Assembly: GCF_016862275.1 (NCBI RefSeq)
Contig: NZ_BOMQ01000063.1
Location: 238,895-302,894 of the forward strand
DNA: 64,000 nt
From: Actinoplanes nipponensis
Lineage (GTDB): Bacteria > Actinomycetota > Actinomycetes > Mycobacteriales > Micromonosporaceae
Reading direction: 5' to 3'
The position numbers and the translations under genes are program-made. Shown here in pieces: positions 26,692-39,721 of this stretch; the first letter of the stretch is position 1, and each line of letters starts with the position of its first letter. The notes beneath the pieces were generated by a model. It saw nothing but the letters and a program-made list of their open reading frames with translations, had not been told where the DNA came from and ran no database searches.

Positions 26692-27507
26692 ATGACCTTT
26701 CGATTCGGCGTGGTGGCGGCGACGGCGCGGACCGGGGCCGAGTGGCTCGCCACCGCGCGACAAGCGGAAGAGCTCGGCTTCGACACCCTGCTCGTGCCCG
26801 ACACGGTGCAGACCCTGTCGCCGTTCCCGGCGCTGGCCGCTGCGGCGGCCGCCACCGACCGGCTGCGGGTCGGCACCTATGTGCTCAGCGCACCCAACCG
26901 CGCACCGGGCGTGGTCGCCTGGGAGGCGCGCACCCTGCAACTGCTCAGTTCCGGCCGCCTGGAGGTGGGCATCGGGGGCGGACGGCCGGGCGCGGAGCGG
27001 GACGCGGAGAAGCTGGGCGCCCGGTTCGGGACGCCGGGCGAGCGGCTGCGCCGGGTGGCGGAGACGATCCGGGCCGTCCGGGAGCTGCCGGACAGCCCGC
27101 CGATCCTGGTGGCGGCGAGCCGGCCCCGGATGCTGCGGCTGGCCGCCGAGCAGGCGGACATCGTGGCGCTCGGCCTGCCGCCGCAGTCGACGGAGCACGA
27201 GCTGGCGGCCATGGTCGCCGAGCTGCGCAGCTTCGGCGACCCGTCCGAGGTGCACCTGAACGTGTCGGCGGTGGCGGAGACCGCCGACGCGGTGCCGGAG
27301 TGGCTGGACCGGATGGTCGGTGGCGACGCGCGGAAGATGGCGGCGGCCGGCGGGGTCGCGTTCCTGCTGGGCGACGCCGCCGCGATGGCCGGCACGCTGC
27401 GCCGCCGCCGGGACGAGCTGGGCATCGGCTACATAGGAGTCAACGCCATGTTCATGCGCCAGTTCGCCCCGGTGATCGCCGAACTGCGCCACGGTGACCC
27501 ATCGTGA
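26692..27507 (+). CDS. LLM-class F420-dependent oxidoreductase
   Basis: Luciferase-like TIM-barrel oxidoreductase of 271 residues, probably using coenzyme F420. It begins MTFRFGVVAATARTGAEWLA and shows LGFDTLLVPDTVQTLSPF, RLRVGTYVLSAPNRAPGVVAWEARTL and GIGGGRPGAERD, all typical of the group. No substrate can be inferred, and no partner gene is adjacent. After its stop the sequence changes character as the accessory islet at 27.65-29.5 kb begins, so this gene marks the left boundary of that islet. Confidence 0.82.
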   Translation: MTFRFGVVAATARTGAEWLATARQAEELGFDTLLVPDTVQTLSPFPALAAAAAATDRLRVGTYVLSAPNRAPGVVAWEARTLQLLSSGRLEVGIGGGRPGAERDAEKLGARFGTPGERLRRVAETIRAVRELPDSPPILVAASRPRMLRLAAEQADIVALGLPPQSTEHELAAMVAELRSFGDPSEVHLNVSAVAETADAVPEWLDRMVGGDARKMAAAGGVAFLLGDAAAMAGTLRRRRDELGIGYIGVNAMFMRQFAPVIAELRHGDPS

Positions 27508-27654
27508 TCGTGGCAACACGGATCCATCCTGGACGGCACTCCCCAACAGCTCGCCCGGTGGGACCGTCATACCGATCAAGATTTTTTGCAGCGTGCCCAT
27601 GTCGAGGCGGCTGAACAGTAGAGGACTGTTTCCCACGCCGTCAGGAGCCGGATC

Positions 27655-27894
27655 ATGACAGAGTTCGACCGCCGTAACACGGCACCACCGCCAGACGGTA
27701 ACCCTGACAACCTGCGGCCGCATCTGGCGCTTTCCGTTCGCGACGCCTTGGTGCTCACTTTGACCACGACCACCGGTGTGGCGGCGGGCGGCTTGGCCCA
27801 CCTGGCGGGTCAGGGCGCCGCTGCGGCTGTCATCATGGGTACCAGCGCGGCCGGCGCCGCGGTGCTGCTGTTCGACAAGGTGATCGGCAAATGA
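27655..27894 (+). CDS. Small membrane protein coupled to the CHAT-domain gene
   Basis: Unrecognised 79-residue protein. A polar Pro/Asn-rich start (about residues 1-25) is followed by two hydrophobic stretches (LVLTLTTTTGVAAGGLAHLAG and AAAAVIMGTSAAGAAVLLF), consistent with a helical hairpin in the membrane, then a short charged tail FDKVIGK. AGGAG lies 11 bases before the ATG. Its stop overlaps the start of the CHAT gene (ATGA), so both are made from one message in coupled fashion. It could anchor, gate or neutralise the CHAT protein; these are inferences from arrangement only. Confidence 0.65.
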   Translation: MTEFDRRNTAPPPDGNPDNLRPHLALSVRDALVLTLTTTTGVAAGGLAHLAGQGAAAAVIMGTSAAGAAVLLFDKVIGK

Positions 27895-29012
27895 CGCTGG
27901 ACGCTGCGGACGAAGAAGACGAGCCGTTGCTGCTCCATATTTCCTGCCACGGGAGCAGCCACCTCACGAACGCCTCGGAATTGCTGTTGACGGCGGGTGA
28001 GCCCCTGTCGCCCGACTACCTCACCAACGCCATTCACGGCGCCTCCCTGGTCGTTCTGTCGGCATGCGCCACGTCGATGGCCGACGGTACGCACCCCTGT
28101 CCAGAGGCGACCGGCCTGTCCAAGGCGCTCCTCGACGCTGGTGCCCGATCGGTCCTGACCGACCAAGGAGACGTTCTCGACCTGCTGGTCCGCGCCGACA
28201 CCGTCGACATCGCCCGGGCGAGTTGGCGGAAGGACCAGCGGCACGGCCTCGCGGGCGTCTTCTCCGAAGCGCTCCTGGCATCGCTGGACCACTGGTCCGA
28301 ACTCGCTGATCCGACCCTGATGCCGGCCGGCGCGGCGTCGCGGCAAGGCTTCAACGAATCAACCCGCCGCAGCGCCGCAGCGGCCGCGGAGCGCGTCACG
28401 CACGCCGCGCATGAGGTGCGGCGATCCCTGGTCAACGACGAGCCGCGAATCAGCTATGCCATGACTGACGGGTTTGTCCGTGACGTGCTCGGGTTCCGTC
28501 GGGTCACCGCCGACCTCATCGACGCCGCCCAGGCTGCGCTGCTGCATGCCAAGCTGGACGACCTGCCGAACAGCGACGTCGACGCGGTCCGACAGCTACG
28601 GCAGGCCACCGCCCGGCAGCGACGCTGCCTTCGTCCGCTGACGGAGACGCAGCTGCGGGGCGCCCTCGTCGCCTCTCTGGACCAACCCGTCAACGTCGGC
28701 GCAGGTGGGCGCGAGATGACGCTGCGTGACTTGGTGTCCAGCAGGCCCCCGCTCGACAGCGGAGCTCATGCCGACTTTGTTCCACTGGTTCGGCGGGTCT
28801 TGGACTGGCTGAAACCTGCGGAACGTCAGGTTGCACTGGCCTACGCGGGCTTCGCCGTCGACTGGCCCGACGCGGCCCAGATGTGCGGTAAACCCCGGAA
28901 GTTCGGCGTCCGGGTGCAACGCAAATTCCGGCGGGTCGGCCTCGAGCTCAACGAACGCATCACTGCCGCACGACACATGGCAGATGTGACCCAGGGGCGC
29001 GTCTCGAATTAG
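27891..29012 (+). CDS. CHAT-domain protease-like protein fused to a sigma-70-like C-terminal region
   Basis: Protein of 373 residues with two parts. The N-terminal ~150 residues are a compact CHAT (caspase-like) domain: His in LLHISCHGSS (His20), Cys in VVLSACATS (Cys59), then TGLSKALLDAGARSVL. The usual upstream half of the fold is missing or very short. The C-terminal half looks like sigma-70 regions 3-4: SLDQPVNVGAGGREMTLRDL (from residue 262), then LKPAERQVALAYAGFAVDW and RVQRKFRRVGLEL (about 307-346) as a helix-turn-helix. CHAT proteases usually cleave partner proteins in conflict or stress systems; the DNA-binding half implies a transcriptional output. Its codon use appears less GC-biased than neighbouring genes. 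The sigma resemblance is my reading and unproven. Confidence 0.6.
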   Translation: MTLDAADEEDEPLLLHISCHGSSHLTNASELLLTAGEPLSPDYLTNAIHGASLVVLSACATSMADGTHPCPEATGLSKALLDAGARSVLTDQGDVLDLLVRADTVDIARASWRKDQRHGLAGVFSEALLASLDHWSELADPTLMPAGAASRQGFNESTRRSAAAAAERVTHAAHEVRRSLVNDEPRISYAMTDGFVRDVLGFRRVTADLIDAAQAALLHAKLDDLPNSDVDAVRQLRQATARQRRCLRPLTETQLRGALVASLDQPVNVGAGGREMTLRDLVSSRPPLDSGAHADFVPLVRRVLDWLKPAERQVALAYAGFAVDWPDAAQMCGKPRKFGVRVQRKFRRVGLELNERITAARHMADVTQGRVSN

Positions 29013-29480
29013 GTGTGTCGGTCATCGATAGACGAAGAGTGGGCGCTGCTGGCGGCGTTGCTGCCGGCGCCGATACGGTCAGGACGGCCGTCGCGAAGCG
29101 CTGTTTCGGCGCTGGCAGCGTGCCGGGATCTGGGCGCAGATCGTGATCGGATTGCCGGCTCGCGCGAATGCTGCCGGGGTGATCACCTGGGATGTCAGCG
29201 TGGACTCGACCATCGCCAGAGCTCACCAGCACGCAGCCGGCGCCCGTCGCGGTGTGCGGCGTGAGCCCGCCGGCGGTGTCCGACCCGAGCCGGCCGATCA
29301 TGCACTGGGACGCTCGCGCGGTGGCTGGACCGAACCGCAGCTACCTACGCCGGCGTGGGATCAGAGCCTGCATCCCGAGCAAGACCGACCAGGACGCCCA
29401 CCCGCCTTCAGCCCCCAGCTCTACCGGCAACGCCACGCCGTGAACCCAAACCGGCGCCACCGACTTCGATACACGCCCTA
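29013..29480 (+). pseudogene. Decayed IS5-family transposase remnant
   Basis: Fragments of one transposase are spread over different frames. The N-terminal DEEWALLAALLPAP with SGRPS lies at about 29034-29095. After a jump the same protein continues as RWQRAGIWAQIVIGLPARAN and WDVSVDSTIARAHQHAAGAR, then EPADHALGRSRGGWTE. After a second jump comes SYLRRRGIRACIPSKTDQD, and a frame change gives RPPAFSPQLYRQRHAV. The catalytic DDE region is therefore broken by at least two deletions and a frameshift, and the element cannot be active. No terminal inverted repeats were identified. It lies immediately after the CHAT gene. Confidence 0.75.
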
Positions 29481-30026
29481 GTTGCCCCAGCGGGCCTTCT
29501 CCAGCAGTTCCAGCGCCTCGCCGGCGGCCTCCTCGCCGCCCGTACGCAGCGCCCGGGCCGCCTCGTCGACCAGCTCGGTCAGGCGCTGCCACTGCGCGTC
29601 GCGCTCCCGGCCGGCCTCGGCCTGGGCCTTGAGCTGCTGGGTCTTGGTCCACAGCTCGACGAAGATGGAGACCTTGGCCCGCAGCACCCACGGGTCGAAC
29701 GGCTTCGTCAGGTAGTCCACCGCGCCGACCGCGTAGCCGCGCAGGGCCAGCTGGGCGTCGCGGTCGGCCGCGGTCAGGAACAGGATGGGCACATGCCGGG
29801 TGCGTTCCCGGCGCTTGATGTGGCCGGCCGTCTCGAAGCCGTCCATGTTGGGCATCTGCGCGTCCAGCAGGATCACCGCGAAGTCGTCGGTGAGCAGCTG
29901 CTTGAGGGCCGCCTCGCCGCTCTCCACCGCGACCGCCTGCACCGGCAGGCCCTGCAGGATCGCCTCCAGGGCCAGCAGGTTGTCGCGCCGGTCGTCGACC
30001 AGCAGGGCCTTGGCCCGCTCAGCCAT
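29478..30026 (-). CDS. Response regulator (receiver with C-terminal coiled extension)
   Basis: Stand-alone receiver of 182 residues, with phosphorylation Asp55 in VILLDAQMPNMDGFE, the acidic pair DD at 11-12, and the Lys of LTKPFDPW near residue 105. The last 60 residues (KTQQLKAQAEAGRERDAQWQRL onwards) are helical and charged, with no DNA-binding output, suggesting a relay or adaptor protein. I chose the ATG at 30026 because the receiver fold begins at once (MAERAKALLVDD); upstream codons are unlike a receiver. It follows the HAMP-repeat hybrid kinase on the same strand with a 77-base gap, so a pathway link is likely. Confidence 0.8.
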   Translation of the reverse strand: MAERAKALLVDDRRDNLLALEAILQGLPVQAVAVESGEAALKQLLTDDFAVILLDAQMPNMDGFETAGHIKRRERTRHVPILFLTAADRDAQLALRGYAVGAVDYLTKPFDPWVLRAKVSIFVELWTKTQQLKAQAEAGRERDAQWQRLTELVDEAARALRTGGEEAAGEALELLEKARWGN

Positions 30027-30103
30027 CCCGTCCAACCTTCCCGCCGCCCTTGACCGGACTACAGGCCACCCGTCCAACCACCCCGCCGCCACCCTTGACC
30101 GGA

Positions 30104-34510
<4,407 letters not shown>

Positions 34511-34621
34511 GCTGTCCTCACTCGCTGTCCAACGGTTGGGGCGCTCCATCATCCCCCGCCGGGACGGCCCGGCGCGAGGTCCGGCTTTGTGCATCGCCGG
34601 TCGGCGGGAGAGGATGCTGTC

Positions 34622-36634
34622 GTGTCGGTGGAGGCAGGACGTGTCGCGGCAGCTCTCGTACGCCGGGTCCGGCTGCCCAACGACCGGCGCACGCCCGCCG
34701 CGGCCCGGGCCCTGGTCCGCTCGGTGCTCGAACAGGCCGGGCTGGACACGCTCGTCAACGAGGCCCTGCTGCTGACCACGGAACTGTCGACGAACGCGGT
34801 CGTGCACGCCGGCACGGAAGTGGACATCGAGGTCGACGCCGACCCGGCCGGCCTGACCGTCACCGTGACCGACTTCGCCCCGGGACCGGTCGAGCAGCTG
34901 GCCGTCGGGCCCCGCAACGAGCAGTCGGACATCGGCGAGGTGGCCGAACGCGGCCGTGGGCTGCTGCTGGTCGACCACTTCGCCAGCCGCTGGGGCACCG
35001 TGCACGAGGGCGTCGGCAAGGGCGTCTGGTTCCGGCTGGAGAGCAAGGAGACGGCCGGCGCGGACGCCGCGGCGGTCACGGACGGTGAGGCTGCCCCGAC
35101 CGTCGGCGAACTGACCACGCTGCTGCAGATCGGCCCCGAACGGCACACCGACGACACCCTGGCCGACTTCGCCACCGAGCTGCTGTCCCGGCTGGCCCGG
35201 CTGACCGGCGCGACCGGCGGCGTGGTCCGGCTGGACCGCGGTGACGGCGGCGGCCGCCAGCTGCTGGCCCGACACGGGCGGGCCCCGCGCGACGACGCCG
35301 AGACGATCCGGGTGCCCCTGTCGGTGCAACGGCCGTACTCGGGCGAGCTGGAGCTGGACGCGTCCCCGGCCGGGTACGCCCAGCCGCTGGCCACGATCGT
35401 CGCCGAGCGCTTCTCGCTGCACCTGGAGAACGACCGGCTGCGCCGTACCGACCTGCGCCGGCAGACCTGGCTGACGTTCCTGGCCGAGGCCAGCGAGCTG
35501 CTGGCCCAGTCCCTCGACGTCAACCTGACGATGGCGCTGATCCCGCAGCTGGTGGTGCCCCGGCTCGGCCAGTGGTGCGCGGTGCACACCACGGACGCCT
35601 GGGGCCGGCTGCAGCTCGCCGCGGCCACCCACGCCGACGAGGCGGCCGTACCGATGCTGCACGCCACGCTGGCCGAGACCGGGCCGGATTCCGTCCTGGC
35701 CCGCCTGGAGGAAGCGTCCCGGCTGGGCCAGCAGGTCATGTTCGGCACCCCGCCGGAGGGCTTCGCGGTGCCGCTGGTGGCCCGCGGCCAGCGGCTCGGC
35801 ACCCTGGCGGTGGGCCGGCACCAGCGCCACCGGCACGACGGCGAAGAGGTCGCCGTCCTGGAGGACGTGGCCCGCCGGGCGGCGCTGGCCATCGACAACG
35901 CCCGGATCCACGACGAACGCCGCCAGGTGGCCCGCACGCTGCAGGCCTCGCTGCTGCCACCGGCGCTGCCGCACGTGCCGGGCGTCGGCTTCGCCGCCGA
36001 GTACGTGCCGACCGGCTCGGAGGTCGGCGGCGACTTCTACGACGTGGTCCCGGCCGGCGACGACAGCTGGCTGGTCGTGGTCGGCGACGTGTCCGGCAAG
36101 GGCGTCCAGGCGGCCACGGTCACCGGCCTGGTCCGCGACGTGATCCGGATCCTGGTGGACGACGGCAAGCCGATGACCGAGATCCTCTGCCGGGTGAACC
36201 GCACGCTGGTCCAGCGCGGCGGCGGCCGCTACTGCACGCTGGCGATGGCCTCGGTCACCCGGGCCGGCCAGGACCTGCGGGTCTGCCTGCACCTGGCCGG
36301 GCACGACCGGTCGGTGCTGGTCCGCGCGGACGGCAAGACCTCGTTCGTGGGCGAGGGCGGCACGGCCCTCGGCCTGCTGGAAACCATCACCTCGCCGGAC
36401 GTGACCGTCATGCTGCAGCCGGGCGACTCGCTGATCTTCTACACCGACGGCGTGACGGAACGGCGCCGCGGCCGCGAACTGTTCGGCACGGCCCGCCTGT
36501 CCGACGCGGCAACCCCGCTGGCCGGCTACCCGGCGGACGTGATGGCGGCCCGGCTGCGCTCGACCACGATCAACTTCTCGGTCGAGGAACCCCGCGACGA
36601 CATCGCCATCCTGGTGCTCCGCAACGACGCCTGA
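34622..36634 (+). CDS. RsbW-like ATPase - GAF - SpoIIE phosphatase fusion
   Basis: Regulator of 670 residues for partner-switching. An N-terminal HATPase of the RsbW type (residues ~15-135) contains ELSTNAVVHAG and GRGLLLVDHFASRWG. Next comes a GAF-like region (about 290-430), then a PP2C/SpoIIE phosphatase from about 455, with GSEVGGDFYDVV, VVGDVSGKGVQAA, GHDRSVLV and FYTDGVTERR carrying the metal-binding acidic residues. Such proteins both phosphorylate and dephosphorylate STAS antagonists. I chose the GTG at 34622 with GGGAGAGGA 8 bases upstream. It diverges from the HAMP-repeat kinase, sharing 111 bases of control region. Confidence 0.87.
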   Translation: MSVEAGRVAAALVRRVRLPNDRRTPAAARALVRSVLEQAGLDTLVNEALLLTTELSTNAVVHAGTEVDIEVDADPAGLTVTVTDFAPGPVEQLAVGPRNEQSDIGEVAERGRGLLLVDHFASRWGTVHEGVGKGVWFRLESKETAGADAAAVTDGEAAPTVGELTTLLQIGPERHTDDTLADFATELLSRLARLTGATGGVVRLDRGDGGGRQLLARHGRAPRDDAETIRVPLSVQRPYSGELELDASPAGYAQPLATIVAERFSLHLENDRLRRTDLRRQTWLTFLAEASELLAQSLDVNLTMALIPQLVVPRLGQWCAVHTTDAWGRLQLAAATHADEAAVPMLHATLAETGPDSVLARLEEASRLGQQVMFGTPPEGFAVPLVARGQRLGTLAVGRHQRHRHDGEEVAVLEDVARRAALAIDNARIHDERRQVARTLQASLLPPALPHVPGVGFAAEYVPTGSEVGGDFYDVVPAGDDSWLVVVGDVSGKGVQAATVTGLVRDVIRILVDDGKPMTEILCRVNRTLVQRGGGRYCTLAMASVTRAGQDLRVCLHLAGHDRSVLVRADGKTSFVGEGGTALGLLETITSPDVTVMLQPGDSLIFYTDGVTERRRGRELFGTARLSDAATPLAGYPADVMAARLRSTTINFSVEEPRDDIAILVLRNDA

Positions 36635-36667
36635 TTTCTGTCGTACCGCTGCGGCAAGCTGAACGCC

Positions 36668-37231
36668 GTGCCGAAGACACAGTTCTACACCGCGACCAGC
36701 ATCGACGGCTTCATCGCCGATGCCGACAATTCCCTCGACTGGCTGTTCGAGGTCGACGAGGGCGGAGACAACCCGTTCGGGACGTTCTTCGCCGGCGTGG
36801 GCGCCTTCGCGATGGGCGCCACCACCTACGAGTGGGTGCTGGAGCACGACGCGCTCCTGGAGAACCCCATCAAATGGGCCGACTACTACGGCGACACCCC
36901 GGCCTGGGTGTTCAGCCACCGGTCACTGCCGCCGATCCCGGGGGCGAACCTGACCTTCGTGCAGGGCGACGTGCGCCCGGTCCACGCGGCGATGGCCGAA
37001 GCGGCCGGGGAGAAGAACATCTGGATCGTCGGCGGGGGCGAGCTGGCCGGGGCGTTCGCGGATGCCGGACTGCTGGACGAGCTGATCGTGGGCGTGGCGC
37101 CGGTGACGTTGGGGGGCGGTGCGCCGTTGCTGCCGCGGCGGATGACGTCTTCTCGGGTGCGGTTGGTGGGGGTGGAGCAGCGGGGGCAGTTCGCTTATCT
37201 GAGTTATCGGGTGGGGGCGCCGGTGGGGTGA
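36668..37231 (+). CDS. Dihydrofolate reductase family protein (RibD C-terminal type), copy 1
   Basis: Protein of 187 residues with the DHFR-like fold shared with the RibD reductase domain. It shows TATSIDGFIADADNSLDWLF, FAMGATTYEWVL, IWIVGGGELAGAFADAGLLDEL and LGGGAPLLPRR. These proteins usually bind NADPH; their substrates are mostly unknown, and they should not be called folate enzymes without evidence. The GTG at 36668 (VPKTQFYTATSIDG) is the start that matches the second copy at 38540. It lies 33 bases after the SpoIIE-fusion gene and could be cotranscribed with it. Confidence 0.8.
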   Translation: MPKTQFYTATSIDGFIADADNSLDWLFEVDEGGDNPFGTFFAGVGAFAMGATTYEWVLEHDALLENPIKWADYYGDTPAWVFSHRSLPPIPGANLTFVQGDVRPVHAAMAEAAGEKNIWIVGGGELAGAFADAGLLDELIVGVAPVTLGGGAPLLPRRMTSSRVRLVGVEQRGQFAYLSYRVGAPVG

Positions 37232-38539
37232 TGGGTTGGTGGGCTGGACGGGTGCGAGCTTGACGGCCGGCAGCCCGAGGCTGGCGGGTCGAGGCCCGGC
37301 AAATCGGATGCCCGGCGGGTTGAGACCGGCGGGTCGAGGCCACGACAGTCCTTGCCGTCCGGCGGTCGAGACGCGCGGCAGCCTCGACGCAGGTGGGCGG
37401 GGGTCTGGCAGGTGGGCGGCAGCAGAGTGCCCATGCCTGAAAGGCAGCGGGTTCCGGCGGGGATGCTGGGCCGTGCGCCTCCGCACCTCCGTGCCTTCGC
37501 GCCGCCGCGTCCCTCAGCGGCCTCACGGCCTGGCGGCCTTGTTGGCCTTGGCGACCCAGCAGTCCGGCGGCCTTGCCTGCCCGGAAGCCTTGGCGAGCCG
37601 ACTACCCGACTACCCGACAGCCCGGCAGCGTTGCGTGCCCGGCAGCCGGGCCCGGTCAGGGCTCGGTCCTGGTCCTGGTCCGGTAAGTCTGGTGTCGGTC
37701 CGGTCCCGGTGGCGCGGCAGCCCGGCAGTCTGGTGCCGCTCCGGCCTCGGCGGCGTGGCAGCCCGGAATCCGGCGTCCCTCCGGCCTCGGCGGCGCGGCA
37801 GCCCGGAATCCGGCGTCCCTCCGGCCGCGGCAGCCCGGAATCCGGCGTCCCTCCGGCCTCGACGGCGCGGCAGCCCGCGGCAGTCCGTGGCAGTCGTCCG
37901 GTGTCCTCCGGCCCCGACGGCTCGGCAGCCCGGCGATCCGGCAGCCGCCCCCGGGCCCGGCAGCCCGGTGTTCCTCCGGCCCCGGCAGCCGCCCCCGGGC
38001 CCGGCAGCCCGGTGTTCCTCCGGCCCCGGCGGCTCGGCAGCCCGGCGATCCGGCAGCCGCCCCCGGGCCCGGCAGCCCGGTGGTCCTCCGGCCACGGCGG
38101 CTCGGCAGCCTGCGATCCGGCAGCTGCCCGCGGGCCCGGCAGCCCCGCAGCCCGGTGTCCCTCCAGCGGCGCGGCAGCCCGGCGATCCGGCAGCCGCCCC
38201 CGGATCCGGACTGCCAGACCGGAGCCCGAGCCGGCAGTCCGAGCGCCCTCGCAGTCCCGTGTCTCTCCGGCCCCGGCGGTCCAGCCGAGCGGCGGCGGCC
38301 GGAGTGGCCAGGTCGCCGGTGGCGAGCGTGGCAGCGAGCGGTCCGGTCGCCCGGCGGTTCGGCCGCCCCACAGCCTTGGCGGCTCGGCAGCTTTGCCGAC
38401 CCAGCAGCCCTACCGACCACACACAGCCCTACCGACCCCGCAACATACTGGCCGGCATGTCCATGGCCTGGCGGCCAACGCCCGCCCACGTGGGCTAAAT
38501 CCGACTTTTTGCCACCCCAGCCGTGGCATCGTGTTGTTC
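37232..38539. other. Gene-free GC-rich stretch between two DHFR-family paralogues
   Basis: About 1.3 kb of nearly T- and A-poor sequence with no gene I can support. Long frames are open only because stop codons are rare at this composition; their products are Arg/Pro/Ala strings. The middle third is a dense repeat block. Upstream and downstream lie two paralogous genes in the same orientation. Confidence 0.6.
37759..38200. repeat. Imperfect GC-rich tandem repeats
   Basis: Units built on CGGCAGCCCGG recur with two longer phrases. One, GGAATCCGGCGTCCCTCC, appears three times between 37766 and 37852. The other, GGCAGCCGCCCCCGGGCCCG, appears from 37940, partly or fully, at least four times. Spacing varies (about 32-110 bases) and is not a constant multiple of three, which argues for non-coding DNA. 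Confidence 0.8.
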
Positions 38540-39154
38540 GTGGCAAAGACGCAGTACTACACCGCGACCAGCATTGACGGCTACACGGCCGATCTGGACA
38601 ATTCCCTCGAATGGCTGTTCGAGGTCGATGAGGGCACGGACAACCCGTTCGGCGCATTCTTCTCCGGTGTGGGCGCCTTCGCGATGGGCGCGTCCACCTA
38701 CGAATGGGTATTGAAGAACGACAACGTCCTCGAAGAGCCGGAGAACTGGCACGAAATGTACGGCGACGTCCCGTGCTGGGTCTTCACCCACCGCGAGCTC
38801 CCGCCGGTGCCGGACGCCAACGTCTTCATGGTCAGCGGCGACGTGCAGCGCGTCCACGAGGCGATGCTGGTGGCCGCCCAGGGCCGCAACGTCTGGCTCG
38901 CCGGCGGGGGCGATCTGGTCAGCGAGTTCGCGGACGCGGGGCTGCTCGACGAGATCATTCTGGCGATGGCTCCGGTCATGCTCGGCGCGGGCACACCGCT
39001 GCTGCCGCGCCGGCTGACGTCGCAGCAACTCGCGCTGACGCATGTCGCACAGATGGGGCAGTTCGCCTATCTCACTTATGCGGTGGGGTCGCTGGCGAAG
39101 CTGGGCCGGCACCTGGCCGCGGACGCGTTGTCGCGGCAGCCGGCTTACCGCTGA
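38540..39154 (+). CDS. Dihydrofolate reductase family protein, copy 2
   Basis: Paralogue of the gene at 36.7 kb, 204 residues. The same landmarks are present: TATSIDGYTADLDNSLEWLF, VGAFAMGASTYEWVL, VWLAGGGDLVSEFADAGLLDEI, LGAGTPLLPRRL. It is clearly diverged (many substitutions throughout), and has about 15 extra C-terminal residues. The GTG at 38540 matches the start of copy 1; in-frame GTG 38531 and TTG 38534 would lengthen it by two or three residues. The 3' end overlaps the convergent gene by 10 bases. Its substrate is unknown. Confidence 0.8.
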   Translation: MAKTQYYTATSIDGYTADLDNSLEWLFEVDEGTDNPFGAFFSGVGAFAMGASTYEWVLKNDNVLEEPENWHEMYGDVPCWVFTHRELPPVPDANVFMVSGDVQRVHEAMLVAAQGRNVWLAGGGDLVSEFADAGLLDEIILAMAPVMLGAGTPLLPRRLTSQQLALTHVAQMGQFAYLTYAVGSLAKLGRHLAADALSRQPAYR

Positions 39155-39684
39155 GGCGACGGTGAGCCGGCGCCCGGCGGCTTGAGCGGCAGGCCCCGGG
39201 CCAGCGCCATGACATGCTCGAACCACTGTTCAACCGGCGCGATCTCACCCTGCACGGTTCTGTAGGGCTGGACGTGGCCGTCCGCGTGTGCAAGGACCCA
39301 GCGTTCCGGCTCCTCGAGAAGGCAACGGGCGTCTCGGTCGGCCAGATCCTCGCCGTCTACCAGGCGACCCTGCCATTCCGCCGCGGCGACGTTCCACCCG
39401 GGCGGCGGGTCACGGAAGTAGAGACCGATCCATCCGGCCTCGTACCAGCGCTTCAGAACCGCCGCGCACGTCGAGGCGGGCCAGGGGCCGTGCTCCACTG
39501 CGAGTGGTCCCAGGCCGTCACGGGAGCCGTGCGGGATCTCGTGCAGGGGCGCCTCTTCCCGTACCAGGATTTCCATCTGCCCCAGAAAGTCCGTGAGATC
39601 GTCCACAACGAGCATTATGCGCCCGGTGTGCCGACCGGGTGGGTGCGGCCTTTCGGCGGTTCGAAGCACCTCCATGGTTGGCAT
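39145..39684 (-). CDS. Hypothetical protein, Trp-rich
   Basis: Unrecognised 179-residue protein without signal or membrane segment. The region LVVDDLTDFLGQMEILV onwards looks like normal coding sequence; LKRWYEAGWIGLYF, PPPGWNVAAAEWQGRLVDGED and PERWVLAHADGHVQPYRTVQ are the distinctive stretches. The start is uncertain: ATG 39684, ATG 39675 or ATG near 39615 all fit, and no strong ribosome site marks one. It converges on the DHFR-family copy 2 and is divergent from the following gene. I could not assign a family. Confidence 0.5.
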   Translation of the reverse strand: MPTMEVLRTAERPHPPGRHTGRIMLVVDDLTDFLGQMEILVREEAPLHEIPHGSRDGLGPLAVEHGPWPASTCAAVLKRWYEAGWIGLYFRDPPPGWNVAAAEWQGRLVDGEDLADRDARCLLEEPERWVLAHADGHVQPYRTVQGEIAPVEQWFEHVMALARGLPLKPPGAGSPSPQR

Positions 39685-39721
39685 GATCAATTGCTCTTGG
39701 GGATGGCATTTCCCGGACCGG

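Noticed and set aside
34511..36919. Upstream extension of the HAMP-repeat kinase
   Set aside because: Antisense to the SpoIIE-fusion gene, and the true start at 34510 has GAGGA upstream.
37236..38498. Long open frame across the repeat block between the DHFR-family genes
   Set aside because: Product is Arg/Pro/Ala strings; the repeat period is not a steady multiple of three and the opposite strand is also open throughout.
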